Below are positions 38,521-47,493 of a stretch of DNA of 64,000 nt, in pieces. Both the position numbers and the translations under genes were made by a program. Origin of the DNA: Peribacillus frigoritolerans (GTDB lineage Bacteria > Bacillota > Bacilli > Bacillales > DSM-1321). The notes below the pieces were generated by a model. The model made no database searches and was not told where the DNA came from. It saw only the letters and a program-made list of their open reading frames with translations. The stretch lies in contig NZ_JAUUTW010000008.1 of NCBI RefSeq assembly GCF_030676415.1, forward strand, positions 62,001 through 126,000. The letters run 5' to 3'. Numbering within the stretch: position 1 is the first letter of the stretch; each line of letters starts with the position of its first letter.

Positions 38521-39714
38521 ATGAGTTCTAGAATCGCAGCAGTAGACGTAGGAAATGATGCTATCAAGGCTATTTTTGGAAAGCTAGAGTCTGAACTTTA
38601 TATACCGAACGTCATTGCAAAAGACATAGAGGACCGTCCGGTCATTGGGATTGAGGAACTTAATGAAAAAAACCCATTGGAAGGGATTCATATTAGGGTC
38701 CATTCACCGGCCCTTCAAGACAATAATGCGATTTATCGCGTTGGGAACTTGGCGACAAAAAGTGATAATCCTACAGAACTGGATTTAGGAAGCAGTAAAT
38801 CGGAAGAAGATCAAACATTAGTCATGCTTTTTGCGGCTCTTGCATTAGACGCTGCCAAGTTGGGGGACAACGATACATTCAAAAAAGTGAATAACGTTGT
38901 GGAAGCCAACTATACGCTTGGAACAGGGTTGCCACTTCGGGAGGTTAAAGAAGGGAAAGATGTCGGGTACCGCTCGAAATTACTTGGTTCAGTCCACCAG
39001 GTCGAATTTTTAATTACTCCTAAATACCAAGGCATGAAGGTTAATATCAAATTCGATGAAGTGAAAGTCTATCCAGAGGGCTTCGCTGCATACATAAATT
39101 TGGTCATGGATAAAGATTTGAATATCATTAACCGTGAATTAATAGATAGAAGAATACTCATTCAGGATATCGGTGGATTATCGACGGACATCGCGGTCAT
39201 TAAAAATCGTAAAGTTGACGATGACAAAGCGCAAGGATTCAACTTGGGAGTAGCTGAAGCCCTTGAATCGATTCGTGAAGAAATCAGGAAGAAACATGGT
39301 GTCGAGCTGGATAGCAGGCGTGACGTCGTTGAAATCATCACGAAGAAAAATGATCGCAATCATATTATGGTTCGCGGAAGCAGGACAAGCGTCCATGATA
39401 TCGTCGACCGCATTTTAGGTGAACTGGCTAAAAAGCAATATCGTCACCTGCGCAACGTATGGCAAAAAAATTCCCAAACGGAAATCTGCTATTTTGTAGG
39501 CGGGGGATCGATTGTCCTGAAAGATTACTTGAAAACATTGAATCAAAATTTCGATGGCTACAATATAGACTTTTTCGAAGATGAACGAGAAAGCGTTTGG
39601 ATGATGGCAAACGCCTATTATAAATTGATTTCGGATTTTAATCGCCGGAATTCAAAGGAACAGAATCAGTCCCAGCAAAAGAAGAAAGAACAAAGAACGG
39701 GTTCTATTAAATAG
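38521..39714 (+). CDS. ParM/StbA-like actin ATPase
   Basis: 397 aa actin-fold protein. Phosphate 1 loop AAVDVGNDAIKAIFG (Asp9), phosphate 2 segment QDIGGLSTDIAVI (Asp216) and adenosine motif YFVGGGSIVLKDY (about 324-336) are intact, the pattern of plasmid ParM/StbA/AlfA filament proteins, not MreB or DnaK. Known relatives form filaments that push plasmid copies apart. ATG behind AAAAAGGGGATG. An RHH protein gene follows after 8 bases and an iteron cluster precedes it, giving a complete ParMRC-like layout. No replication gene lies in the window. Confidence 0.85.
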   Translation: MSSRIAAVDVGNDAIKAIFGKLESELYIPNVIAKDIEDRPVIGIEELNEKNPLEGIHIRVHSPALQDNNAIYRVGNLATKSDNPTELDLGSSKSEEDQTLVMLFAALALDAAKLGDNDTFKKVNNVVEANYTLGTGLPLREVKEGKDVGYRSKLLGSVHQVEFLITPKYQGMKVNIKFDEVKVYPEGFAAYINLVMDKDLNIINRELIDRRILIQDIGGLSTDIAVIKNRKVDDDKAQGFNLGVAEALESIREEIRKKHGVELDSRRDVVEIITKKNDRNHIMVRGSRTSVHDIVDRILGELAKKQYRHLRNVWQKNSQTEICYFVGGGSIVLKDYLKTLNQNFDGYNIDFFEDERESVWMMANAYYKLISDFNRRNSKEQNQSQQKKKEQRTGSIK

Positions 39715-39722
39715 GTGAGAGA

Positions 39723-40262
39723 ATGAAAAAAACAGCTTCTTCTGAAATTAAAAGAGGGCAAGCCATCACTTTTCGTATCCCTTCGGATGTATCAGATTAT
39801 ACGTTAAGACAGCTGCAGAAATTGAAGGACACGGAAAGAAGGAATTTTTCCAGTAAAATTGCCGAATTTGTTCTCGATGGAGTCGGGCAATCCACCCATC
39901 AGGATCGGGAAATGATTGCCCTGCCCATGCCGAACAAGCTAAGCAAATCTCAGCGTGATTGGCTCAAGCATTCCCACTCAGAAGCTATGCTTGGAACGAT
40001 TATGTACAACCTTTTATCCGATCCTTTACGCGCTACCGCCTTGCTTGCCTCTTTGAACAGTAATGGATCGAATGAGGAATATATGCAGGTTGAGCTTGAA
40101 GAAAAGGAAGTGGAGAAGGTCAAGGAAGACTTACCTAAGAAAGATCTGGATGACTTTGATTGGAATTTGGATGAACCCTCACAACAAGAGGAAGAAACCG
40201 AACCGGAAGAGGAAAATCTTGACGATCTCCTGGGTGATTTTCTCGATCAAATGAACCAGTGA
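39723..40262 (+). CDS. Ribbon-helix-helix adaptor (ParR-like), acidic C-terminus
   Basis: 179 aa, not clearly like a named family. Residues about 10-55 (KRGQAITFRIPSDVSDYTLR, then NFSSKIAEFVLDGV) fit an RHH DNA-binding unit. A helical middle follows, then from about 130 a very acidic tail (DDFDWNLDEP, DDLLGDFLDQM) with two D-hydrophobic-hydrophobic motifs. In ParR the DNA-binding part sits on centromere repeats and the C-terminus binds ParM; the layout here suggests the same. GTGAGAG precedes the ATG; a terminator follows. Confidence 0.7.
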   Translation: MKKTASSEIKRGQAITFRIPSDVSDYTLRQLQKLKDTERRNFSSKIAEFVLDGVGQSTHQDREMIALPMPNKLSKSQRDWLKHSHSEAMLGTIMYNLLSDPLRATALLASLNSNGSNEEYMQVELEEKEVEKVKEDLPKKDLDDFDWNLDEPSQQEEETEPEEENLDDLLGDFLDQMNQ

Positions 40263-40268
40263 ACATAT

Positions 40269-40308
40269 AGGAGGATATCTGACGACAAGTTGGATATCCT
40301 CCTTTTTC
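40269..40308 (+). terminator. Terminator of the parM-like operon
   Basis: AGGAGGATATC/GATATCCTCC stem with a 13-base loop and T5. Confidence 0.9.
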
Positions 40309-40361
40309 TTTTTTCGGGGCTATAAAAAAAGAGGAACCACAAGGGGTCCCTCTTAAAATGA

Positions 40362-41654
40362 TCAAGCTAGGAAAATCAGTTGATAAAGAAATAGAACAGC
40401 AAACATGTACACGAACGGATGCACTTCACGGAATTTGCCTCTTGCCATTTTTAAAATGGGATAGGCGATGAATCCGAGTGCTATCCCGTTGGCGATGCTT
40501 GATGTTAACGGCATGGCGACAATGACTAAAAAGGCTGGGAATGATTCATCAAAGTGTGTCCAGTCAATTTCATTCATGCTTTTGATCATCATACTTCCCA
40601 CGATGATCAAGCTAGGTGCCGTGATTGCCGCGACATTTGAGACAGCTCCAATCAGTGGGCTGAAGAAGGCGGTTATTAAGAAAAGGATGGCCACTACCAA
40701 CGCGGTTAAACCTGTCTTGCCGCCCGCTCCTACACCAGCTGATGATTCAACTGAGGCAGCGGTAGGGCTTGTACCGAACATGGCGCCAACTGTAGTGCCG
40801 ATGGAATCTGCAAAGAAGGCACTGCCGGATTTTTCAAGCTTATTATCCTTCAGCAATCCAGCTTGCCGGACTATGCCTAATAAAGCACCGGTCGTATCGA
40901 AAAGCATTACAAGCAAAATGGAGAAGACGACGCCATAAAGCCCGTAGTTAATGACATCGGCGATAGATGTGATTGGATTGGCGACTATTATCCCTTCAGG
41001 TAATGAAGGAGTGGAAACCAGACCGTTAATTTCCAATTGGCCTGTAAAGAAAGCGATTATGGCAGTCACGATCATTCCGATGAATATCGCTCCTTGCACA
41101 TTGCGAACGATCAGCACGATCGTTATGACCAAACCAACCAAAGTAAGCGCCACACTGGGATCCTTGAAGCTTCCAAGGGTTACCAGGTTGGATTCATGCT
41201 GTGTTACGACACCTGACAAACGAAGTCCGATAAAAGTGATGAAAAGCCCGATTCCTGCACTGATTGCATGCTTCAAGTTATTTGGGATGGCCTCGATCAA
41301 TTTTGAGCGGAAAGAGGTTAGGGATAAAAGGATAAAGATGATACCGGTAACAAAGACTGCAGAGAAGGCAACTGTGTATGAAATATCATGGGTTCCCAGT
41401 ACCGAATATGCAAAATAAGCATTCAATCCCATTGCCGGGGCTATGACAATTGGGTAATTGGCTAAAAGGGCCATGCATAGGGTACCGACTATTATTGCGA
41501 TTATGGTTGCTGTGAATGCCTGGGCGAATGGAACACCCGCATCAGAAAGGATCATTGGGTTTACAACGATGATATAAGCCAGTGTTAAAAAGGTTGTAAG
41601 TCCCGCAAGTACTTCCGTCTTAATATTTGAATTCCGTTCTTTTAATTTAAACAT
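40362..41654 (-). CDS. AzgA-type purine permease (PbuG/PbuO-like)
   Basis: 430 aa NCS2/AzgA family transporter, about 13 helices, importing hypoxanthine/guanine or adenine by proton symport. Family segments LAGLTTFLTLAYIIVVNP near the start, APAMGLNAYFAYSV near 73-86 and GTSPTAASVESSAGVGAGGK in the second half are intact. ATG behind AAAAAGGAGTG. The leader carries a terminator-like hairpin, so it may be attenuated. Confidence 0.9.
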   Translation of the reverse strand: MFKLKERNSNIKTEVLAGLTTFLTLAYIIVVNPMILSDAGVPFAQAFTATIIAIIVGTLCMALLANYPIVIAPAMGLNAYFAYSVLGTHDISYTVAFSAVFVTGIIFILLSLTSFRSKLIEAIPNNLKHAISAGIGLFITFIGLRLSGVVTQHESNLVTLGSFKDPSVALTLVGLVITIVLIVRNVQGAIFIGMIVTAIIAFFTGQLEINGLVSTPSLPEGIIVANPITSIADVINYGLYGVVFSILLVMLFDTTGALLGIVRQAGLLKDNKLEKSGSAFFADSIGTTVGAMFGTSPTAASVESSAGVGAGGKTGLTALVVAILFLITAFFSPLIGAVSNVAAITAPSLIIVGSMMIKSMNEIDWTHFDESFPAFLVIVAMPLTSSIANGIALGFIAYPILKMARGKFREVHPFVYMFAVLFLYQLIFLA

Positions 41655-41676
41655 GCGGTCACTCCTTTTTTATATA

Positions 41677-41705
41677 CAAAAAATCCTTGCAAAAATCTAC
41701 AAGGA
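41677..41705 (-). terminator. Terminator-like hairpin in the purine permease leader
   Basis: On the minus strand TCCTTG, 10-base loop, CAAGGA, then T6, ending about 20 bases before the start codon. A second hairpin CTTACTT/GGGTAAG lies just upstream (about 41713-41733). The classical purine riboswitch core is not recognisable. Confidence 0.65.
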
Positions 41706-41763
41706 GGAGATGCTTACCCTTTTTCAAGTAAGTAGCTCGATATATGGATAATAAATCTTATAA

Positions 41764-41792
41764 ATTATATTAGAAAAATAACTAAAGTACAA
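41764..41792 (-). promoter_or_regulatory. Promoter of the purine permease
   Basis: On the minus strand TTGTAC (41787-41792) and TATAAT (41764-41769) are 17 bases apart; transcription would start near 41757, giving a leader of about 100 bases. Confidence 0.75.
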
Positions 41793-41953
41793 TAGCATGA
41801 AAAATTTTGAGGTACAGGTTTTCTCGAAAATAGATAATGATATACTAACAAATAGCTTAGACTAAGGAAAAGGACTTTAAGTAAGGAAGCTGTTACCATT
41901 AAAGTGGATTTATCAATCAATTAAATGAAGAAATTCAGAAAGTAGGCCCATAC

Positions 41954-43459
41954 ATGACAGAATTCATCGACCTTGGCGTCAGCCCGGCGATTAACATGAT
42001 ATTAAAGCAAATAGGAATATCCGCCCCTACCCCGATTCAGGAGAAATCGATACCAGATATCCTTGCTGGAAGGGATGTCATCGCGAAGGCGCAGACGGGG
42101 ACAGGGAAGACTTTGGCCTTTTTGCTGCCAATCCTGGAAAAAGTCGATCCAGCCGCATCCCACATACAATCACTGATCGTCACGCCAACCAGGGAATTGG
42201 CATTGCAAATCACTGCTGAATTGAAAAAATTCGCTAATGAAATCGAAGGACTTCAAGTGCTTGCAGTTTATGGCGGACAGGATGTCGAGCAGCAAATGAA
42301 AAAGCTGACAAGAAACATCTCCGTGGTGGTCGCCACGCCAGGCAGGTTATTAGATCACTTACGAAGAGGCACCATCGATCTATCACAAACTCAAACACTC
42401 GTGCTTGATGAAGCTGATCAAATGCTTCATATTGGATTTTTACCAGAAGTGGAAGAGATCATGGGACAGCTTCCAGAGGAGAGCCAAACGTTGCTCTTTT
42501 CAGCGACGATGCCTGAACAGGTGCATCAATTGGCTAAACGCTACATGACAAAACCATTAACTGCCGCTGTGAAGGCTGAGCAAGTAACGGTCGAGAAAAT
42601 CAGGCAGCTTGTCATCGAGACGACCGATCGTGCCAAACAGTCTTCATTAATCAACATGATCAAAGAAGAACAGCCCTACCTTGCGATCATATTTTGCCGT
42701 ACAAAACGTCGCGTTTCGGTTTTGAATGATGCCCTGAAGGCAGCTGGATTCAATTCTGAAGAGCTTCATGGTGACCTTTCACAGGCAAAGCGGGAACGTG
42801 TCATGAAAAACTTCAGAGACGCAAAGCTTCAATATTTAGTGGCAACGGACGTTGCTGCACGAGGGCTCGATGTAGAAGGTGTAACCCATGTGTTTAATTA
42901 TGATGTTCCCGAGGATGCAGAAAGTTACATCCACCGAATTGGCCGGACGGGCCGAGCGGGTGAGAATGGCTTGGCTGTAACCTTCATAGCAACGAAGGAC
43001 CTTCAGCTTTTAAGCGATATTGAAAAAGGGATCTCCATGAAAATAGAAAGAAAGACGATTGAAGGAGTGAAAATGTTCCAACCCGATGAGGTGAGGCAAA
43101 AAAGGAAGCGTCATGAAGACTCTTCCGATGAGGGTACCCGCCGACCGCGTTCGGGAGGTGGAAGGAAACATCGGGAACGGATAGATACGAGAGGACCGAA
43201 TCGAGGCAGTCACCGTTCTGTAAATCAAGCGGACAATCGTGAAGTCGAGAGGGAAAAACCACGGGGAGGCCGGATGGAAAACAGCCGCGGACCCAAACGT
43301 GACGAATCAAGGGGAAGCCGTCCCGAAAACAGCCGTGGACCAAAGCGTGACAATCCACGAGGAGATCAAAGAGATAGCCGTAGATCTACTAGTCCACAAG
43401 GGCCAAGTAATCGTAGGGGTGGATCTGGCAGCAGCCCCAATAGAGGGAGAAACCGGTAA
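41954..43459 (+). CDS. DEAD-box RNA helicase with RGG-rich tail
   Basis: 501 aa. Q motif with PTPIQ, Walker A AQTGTGKT (46-53), DEAD (152-155), SAT, and the second RecA domain with [10 protein letters not shown] are complete. From about residue 385 the tail is Arg/Gly/Ser/Asn-rich, with [13 protein letters not shown] units repeated in tandem, a likely RNA-binding disordered region. CshA-like by length and tail; role probably in RNA decay or ribosome assembly, often cold-related. The ATG at 41954 lacks a strong ribosome binding site, but the frame closes upstream. First of three closely spaced genes. Confidence 0.88.
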   Translation: MTEFIDLGVSPAINMILKQIGISAPTPIQEKSIPDILAGRDVIAKAQTGTGKTLAFLLPILEKVDPAASHIQSLIVTPTRELALQITAELKKFANEIEGLQVLAVYGGQDVEQQMKKLTRNISVVVATPGRLLDHLRRGTIDLSQTQTLVLDEADQMLHIGFLPEVEEIMGQLPEESQTLLFSATMPEQVHQLAKRYMTKPLTAAVKAEQVTVEKIRQLVIETTDRAKQSSLINMIKEEQPYLAIIFCRTKRRVSVLNDALKAAGFNSEELHGDLSQAKRERVMKNFRDAKLQYLVATDVAARGLDVEGVTHVFNYDVPEDAESYIHRIGRTGRAGENGLAVTFIATKDLQLLSDIEKGISMKIERKTIEGVKMFQPDEVRQKRKRHEDSSDEGTRRPRSGGGRKHRERIDTRGPNRGSHRSVNQADNREVEREKPRGGRMENSRGPKRDESRGSRPENSRGPKRDNPRGDQRDSRRSTSPQGPSNRRGGSGSSPNRGRNR

Positions 43460-43474
43460 AAGGGGGAGACGGGA

Positions 43475-44383
43475 GTGGAAAAGCCTTGGTTGGCAGAATA
43501 TCCAGTTTCGCTGGAGCTAGCAAGGAAATTGATCATGGTGCAGTTTCCGGAAATTGAGTTGAAAGAGATCAAGCAACTTGGGGAGGGTTTCGATAACACG
43601 GTCATACAAATCAATGGGCAATTTGTATTCCGTTTCCCCCGTCGCCCTATTGCGGTTACGTTGATTCAGGTGGAAAATCAGCTTTTGCCTTCCATTGCAG
43701 GCACTTTTCCGCTTGCTATCCCTGAACCGGTCTTTTTCGGGAAGCCAAGTACACTGTATCCTTATCCTTTTACTGGTTATAAAATGGTAAAGGGACACTT
43801 GCCTGTAGAAGGATCAATGGCAAATAAGGTCGAATCGGCAAAAAGGTTTGCCCATTTTTTGAAGGTACTTCACAGTTTCCCTGTGGAAAGGGCTATGCGT
43901 TTAGGTGTGCTGCCTGATGGGATGATGAGGCTTGATGTATCCTATCGAAAGAAATCGCTAATGGAAAATGTCTCAAATCTATTAAAGCTGGGATACTTTG
44001 AACAGGCGCATGCGGTTAAGGATTTTGTTGATACCTTAGGCGAATTGAAGGTTCAGCATCCGATTTCACTCGTTCACGGAGACATTCATATCCGGAATGT
44101 TTTACTTGATGACGAAGGCGTACTCGCAGGTATCATTGATTGGGGAGATGTTCATGTCGGGAATCCAGCCATTGATTTCTCCTTTTTATACAGTTATTTC
44201 CCAAAAGAGGTACGCAGAGTTTTTTTTGAAATCTATGGTGAAATAGAAAAGGAAACAGAGGGCTTAGCCCGGTTCAGGGCAATATATATGCTTGTTACAT
44301 TACTCGTTTATGGCATAGACCGCCATGATGAAGAGCTCATTGCCATTACGAGTACCGGTTTGAAATATGCTATAGAAGAATAA
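43475..44383 (+). CDS. APH-family phosphotransferase
   Basis: 302 aa kinase-like protein. GEGFDNTVIQINGQFVFRFP forms the nucleotide loop, HGDIHIRNVLLDD the catalytic loop and IIDWGDVHVGNP the Mg-binding Asp: all three are intact. Related to aminoglycoside/macrolide phosphotransferases and small-metabolite kinases; there is no evidence that it confers resistance. GTG start behind GGGGGAGACGG, 15 bases after the helicase stop, so probably co-transcribed. Confidence 0.85.
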   Translation: MEKPWLAEYPVSLELARKLIMVQFPEIELKEIKQLGEGFDNTVIQINGQFVFRFPRRPIAVTLIQVENQLLPSIAGTFPLAIPEPVFFGKPSTLYPYPFTGYKMVKGHLPVEGSMANKVESAKRFAHFLKVLHSFPVERAMRLGVLPDGMMRLDVSYRKKSLMENVSNLLKLGYFEQAHAVKDFVDTLGELKVQHPISLVHGDIHIRNVLLDDEGVLAGIIDWGDVHVGNPAIDFSFLYSYFPKEVRRVFFEIYGEIEKETEGLARFRAIYMLVTLLVYGIDRHDEELIAITSTGLKYAIEE

Positions 44384-44416
44384 TTGTCATGTTCTTTTGA
44401 TGTTTAGGAGGTTCAT

Positions 44417-45604
44417 ATGAAGGCAAGTTTTTATCATTCAATCACATTAATGACGAACATGTTGGATCAAGCTGGTATTCCTTACCAATATACAGGTCGA
44501 TCTGCTCTGTTCGTACAAGGAGTGGATATCGATGAGTATAAGAACATCGATATTGATATACAATGGGATGTCTTTAATGAGGCTTTAAACCTTTTTTCTG
44601 AATACTCCCCAACAAAGCCTGAAAGAAATCCTGAGACTGCCTTCTTTCTAATGGATGTCGAGGGGGTTTCTGCTACTGTGCGCTGCCGGTTTAACACGAC
44701 CATTAAAACGGACCCTTATCGTTTGTCTATAAAGATGGGGGATATGGAGGTTTGGTGCAGGTCGTTATACAGTTATCTATACGACGAAGAAATGAGAAAG
44801 TACAGTGCCGAGATCCATGCTTACTTATCTGCCGAGCAGCAGGGGTTCACAGCGGAAAATGAACAGGCGTGGAACCAGAATAATTATTTAGCGCTGGTCA
44901 ATCGTTATGGAGATCCCATGGAATTGGCATCAAAAATCAAGCAAAATCCAAAATGGAGACTGCACCCTTTTTATAAATATATGGGAGAAATATCCGGTAA
45001 AAAAATCACTCATTTGATGGGGTCGAACGGTGTTAAAGCAGTTGCCCTCGCCATATTGGGAGCTGAAGTGAAAGTTGTTGATTTTTCCCAGGAAAACGCA
45101 ATGTTTGCAAATGAGCTGGCCAGTGGGGCCAATGTCTCCATCGAGTATATCGTTTCGGATGTCCTTTCGCTATCATCCGAGCATGAATCAGGGAATCAAG
45201 ATTTGGTTTTAATGGAGCTCGGTGTGCTTCATTACTTAATAGATCTGCAGCCGTTATTTGAAAAAATTAAAAAGATGTTGAAACCTGGAGGCCGATTCGT
45301 ACTGCATGAATTTCACCCGATTTCAACAAAGCTCATTACTTCAAATGGTAAAAAACATAAAATAACAGGCAACTATTTCGCTCCGGCAATCGAAAACAAT
45401 GAGGTCGCTTTTTCGAAGCATATGCCGGATGAGGAAAAAGGGAGCCTTTCAAGAGTTGTACAGCGTAAATGGACAATCGGGGAACTTATAACGTCATTAG
45501 GTCAATCAGGGCTTGTTATTAAAGTACTCGAGGAAGAACCGAATCATAAAATCCATGATATTGGGCTTCCAAAAACATATACCTTGGTGGCGGAACGAGT
45601 TTAA
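44417..45604 (+). CDS. Nucleotidyltransferase-like / SAM methyltransferase two-domain protein
   Basis: 395 aa. The N-terminal ~150 residues (YTGRSALFVQGVDIDEY, IDIDIQW) resemble minimal nucleotidyltransferase folds with a D-x-D pair. From about 185 a class I methyltransferase follows: ITHLMGSNGVKAVALAILGAEV for SAM binding, VVDFSQENA, and MLKPGGRFVLHEFHP. Substrate unknown; the C-terminal part resembles small-molecule methyltransferases. ATG behind TTAGGAGG; third gene of the helicase-kinase group, 33 bases after the kinase. The pairing of domains is unusual to me. Confidence 0.7.
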   Translation: MKASFYHSITLMTNMLDQAGIPYQYTGRSALFVQGVDIDEYKNIDIDIQWDVFNEALNLFSEYSPTKPERNPETAFFLMDVEGVSATVRCRFNTTIKTDPYRLSIKMGDMEVWCRSLYSYLYDEEMRKYSAEIHAYLSAEQQGFTAENEQAWNQNNYLALVNRYGDPMELASKIKQNPKWRLHPFYKYMGEISGKKITHLMGSNGVKAVALAILGAEVKVVDFSQENAMFANELASGANVSIEYIVSDVLSLSSEHESGNQDLVLMELGVLHYLIDLQPLFEKIKKMLKPGGRFVLHEFHPISTKLITSNGKKHKITGNYFAPAIENNEVAFSKHMPDEEKGSLSRVVQRKWTIGELITSLGQSGLVIKVLEEEPNHKIHDIGLPKTYTLVAERV

Positions 45605-45622
45605 GCTGCATGTAGAGGAAAT

Positions 45623-45659
45623 GAAAGCTGACTGAAGGAGTCTTTTCAGTCAGCTTTTT
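45623..45659 (+). terminator. Terminator of the helicase operon
   Basis: AAAGCTGACTGAA/TTCAGTCAGCTTT, 13 bp, with T5. Confidence 0.93.
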
Positions 45660-45672
45660 ATATTTCATAATA

Positions 45673-45702
45673 AAGGGGATGCCGCGTTATGCGACATCCC
45701 CT
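45673..45702 (-). terminator. Terminator of the ABC-F gene
   Basis: AGGGGATGTCGC/GCGGCATCCCCT with a short loop, then TTATTAT on the minus strand. Confidence 0.88.
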
Positions 45703-45708
45703 GAAAAA

Positions 45709-47259
45709 TTAATTTTGGGCCGACCATTCCTCTACATCCCATACTTTGGTTACCCAATCTTCATAGAAATCAGGTTCATGGCATACGAGGACAATCGTTC
45801 CTTTATACTCTTTCAATGCACGTTTCAGTTCTTCTTTTGCAACTACATCCAAATGGTTGGTCGGTTCATCGAATAACAGCCAATTGCTTTCGGTAAGCAT
45901 GAGTTTACACAGGCGCACTTTTGCTTGTTCTCCACCGCTTAAATGGCTCATCGGACGTGTAATGTGCTCGTTTTTCAAACCGACACGGGCAAGAATCGCA
46001 CGTACCTGCGGCTGGTCCAGATGCGGAAATGCATTCCATACTTCATCGATTGGCGTCGTATTGCCTGCTTTCACTTCCTGTTCAAAATAAGAAGAAAAAA
46101 GGAAGTCCCCAAGTGATCTTTTACCGCCTAGAGGATCAATTTTACCCAAAATCGTTTTTAAAAGAGTGGATTTACCAACTCCATTACAGCCGACCACGGC
46201 AATTTTTTCTCCTCGTTCGATTGTCATGGATAACTTCGGAAGCAATGGGCGGTCATATCCGATTTCCAGATCTTCACCTTCAAAGACATAACGGCTGCTC
46301 GCACGTGATTCTTTAAAGTCGAATGTAGGTTTCATTGCAGTTTCTGGACGATCAATACGTTCCATGCGGTTCAATTGCTTTTGACGGCTCTTTGCCCGGC
46401 CGGTCGTTGAATAACGGGCTTTATTTTTTGCAATGAAATCTTCCTGCTTTTTAATGAATTCGCGCTGTTTTTCATATGCGTTAATATGTTGGTTTTTATT
46501 CAATTCAGCCAGCTCAAGGAATTTTTCATAAGTTGCCGTGTAACGGGTCAGTTTAGAAAATTCAAGATGGAAGATGACGTCGACGACGCCGTTCATGAAC
46601 TCGGTGTCATGTGAAATTAATAAGAATGCATTAGGATATTCCTTTAAGTAGCTGCTCAGCCAGCGGATATGCTCCACATCCAAGTAGTTCGTCGGTTCAT
46701 CAAGGAGCAGTACTTCAGGCTGTTCCAAAAGTAACTTGGCTAGTAAAACTTTTGTCCGTTGTCCACCGCTTAGGGCAGAAACGTCACGGTCCAATCCGAT
46801 TGCATCCAATCCTAAGCCGCGTGCCGCTTCTTCAATTTTAATATCCAGGTTGTAAAAACCGCCGGCTTCCAGCTTGTCCTGGATTTCGCCCATTTGTTCC
46901 AAGAGTTCTTCAAGTTCCTCCGGAGTGGCCGTACCCATTTTCTCTGTAACTTCATTCAATGCTTTTTCCTGCTCGAATAAAGGTAAGTATGCATCCCTTA
47001 AAACGTCGCGAATCGATTTACCTTTAGAAAGTATCGTATGTTGATCAAGATAGCCATATTCGACACCAGGTGTCCATTCCACCCGTCCATCATCATGGAT
47101 GAGTTGTCCTGTAATGATATTCATCATCGTTGACTTCCCGACACCATTCGCCCCGACCAGACCAACATGTTCGCCGGCCATCAGGCGGAAGGAAACATCC
47201 TTGAATAAGGTACGGTCGCCAAAGCTGTGTGCTAATTTATCTATAGAAAGTAAGCTCAT
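45709..47259 (-). CDS. ABC-F ATPase (YfmM-like)
   Basis: 516 aa with two ABC domains joined by a charged P-site-tRNA-interaction-type linker (about 245-310) and no membrane segment: the ABC-F class acting on the ribosome. Both Walker A motifs (GANGVGKST, GCNGVGKST), both LSGG signatures and both DEPTN Walker B ends are intact. Length and sequence fit B. subtilis YfmM better than YfmR or YdiF. May rescue stalled ribosomes or protect from antibiotics; which is not readable. Confidence 0.88.
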   Translation of the reverse strand: MSLLSIDKLAHSFGDRTLFKDVSFRLMAGEHVGLVGANGVGKSTMMNIITGQLIHDDGRVEWTPGVEYGYLDQHTILSKGKSIRDVLRDAYLPLFEQEKALNEVTEKMGTATPEELEELLEQMGEIQDKLEAGGFYNLDIKIEEAARGLGLDAIGLDRDVSALSGGQRTKVLLAKLLLEQPEVLLLDEPTNYLDVEHIRWLSSYLKEYPNAFLLISHDTEFMNGVVDVIFHLEFSKLTRYTATYEKFLELAELNKNQHINAYEKQREFIKKQEDFIAKNKARYSTTGRAKSRQKQLNRMERIDRPETAMKPTFDFKESRASSRYVFEGEDLEIGYDRPLLPKLSMTIERGEKIAVVGCNGVGKSTLLKTILGKIDPLGGKRSLGDFLFSSYFEQEVKAGNTTPIDEVWNAFPHLDQPQVRAILARVGLKNEHITRPMSHLSGGEQAKVRLCKLMLTESNWLLFDEPTNHLDVVAKEELKRALKEYKGTIVLVCHEPDFYEDWVTKVWDVEEWSAQN

Positions 47260-47493
47260 TTTATATTGAACCTCCCAATTAATTTGAAAAAATCCCTACG
47301 TTTCATCATACTAAAATCTGCACGGGATTGCTATCTAATCTATTAATTTACATATATGTGGGTACGGGGAGCCCCTCGAAGTAAAGTCCTTAATGTGAAC
47401 CCCATGGATCCAATGCCATGCTGTGCATTATCGCCCTGTCATAAATTATATGAGATAATAGAGGAACCAGTTTAAAAGCGAAAGGATGTTATT

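Noticed and set aside
40468-41418. Two long plus-strand frames opposite the purine permease
   Set aside because: Antisense shadows of a hydrophobic coding sequence, with low-complexity Thr/Ala/Pro products.
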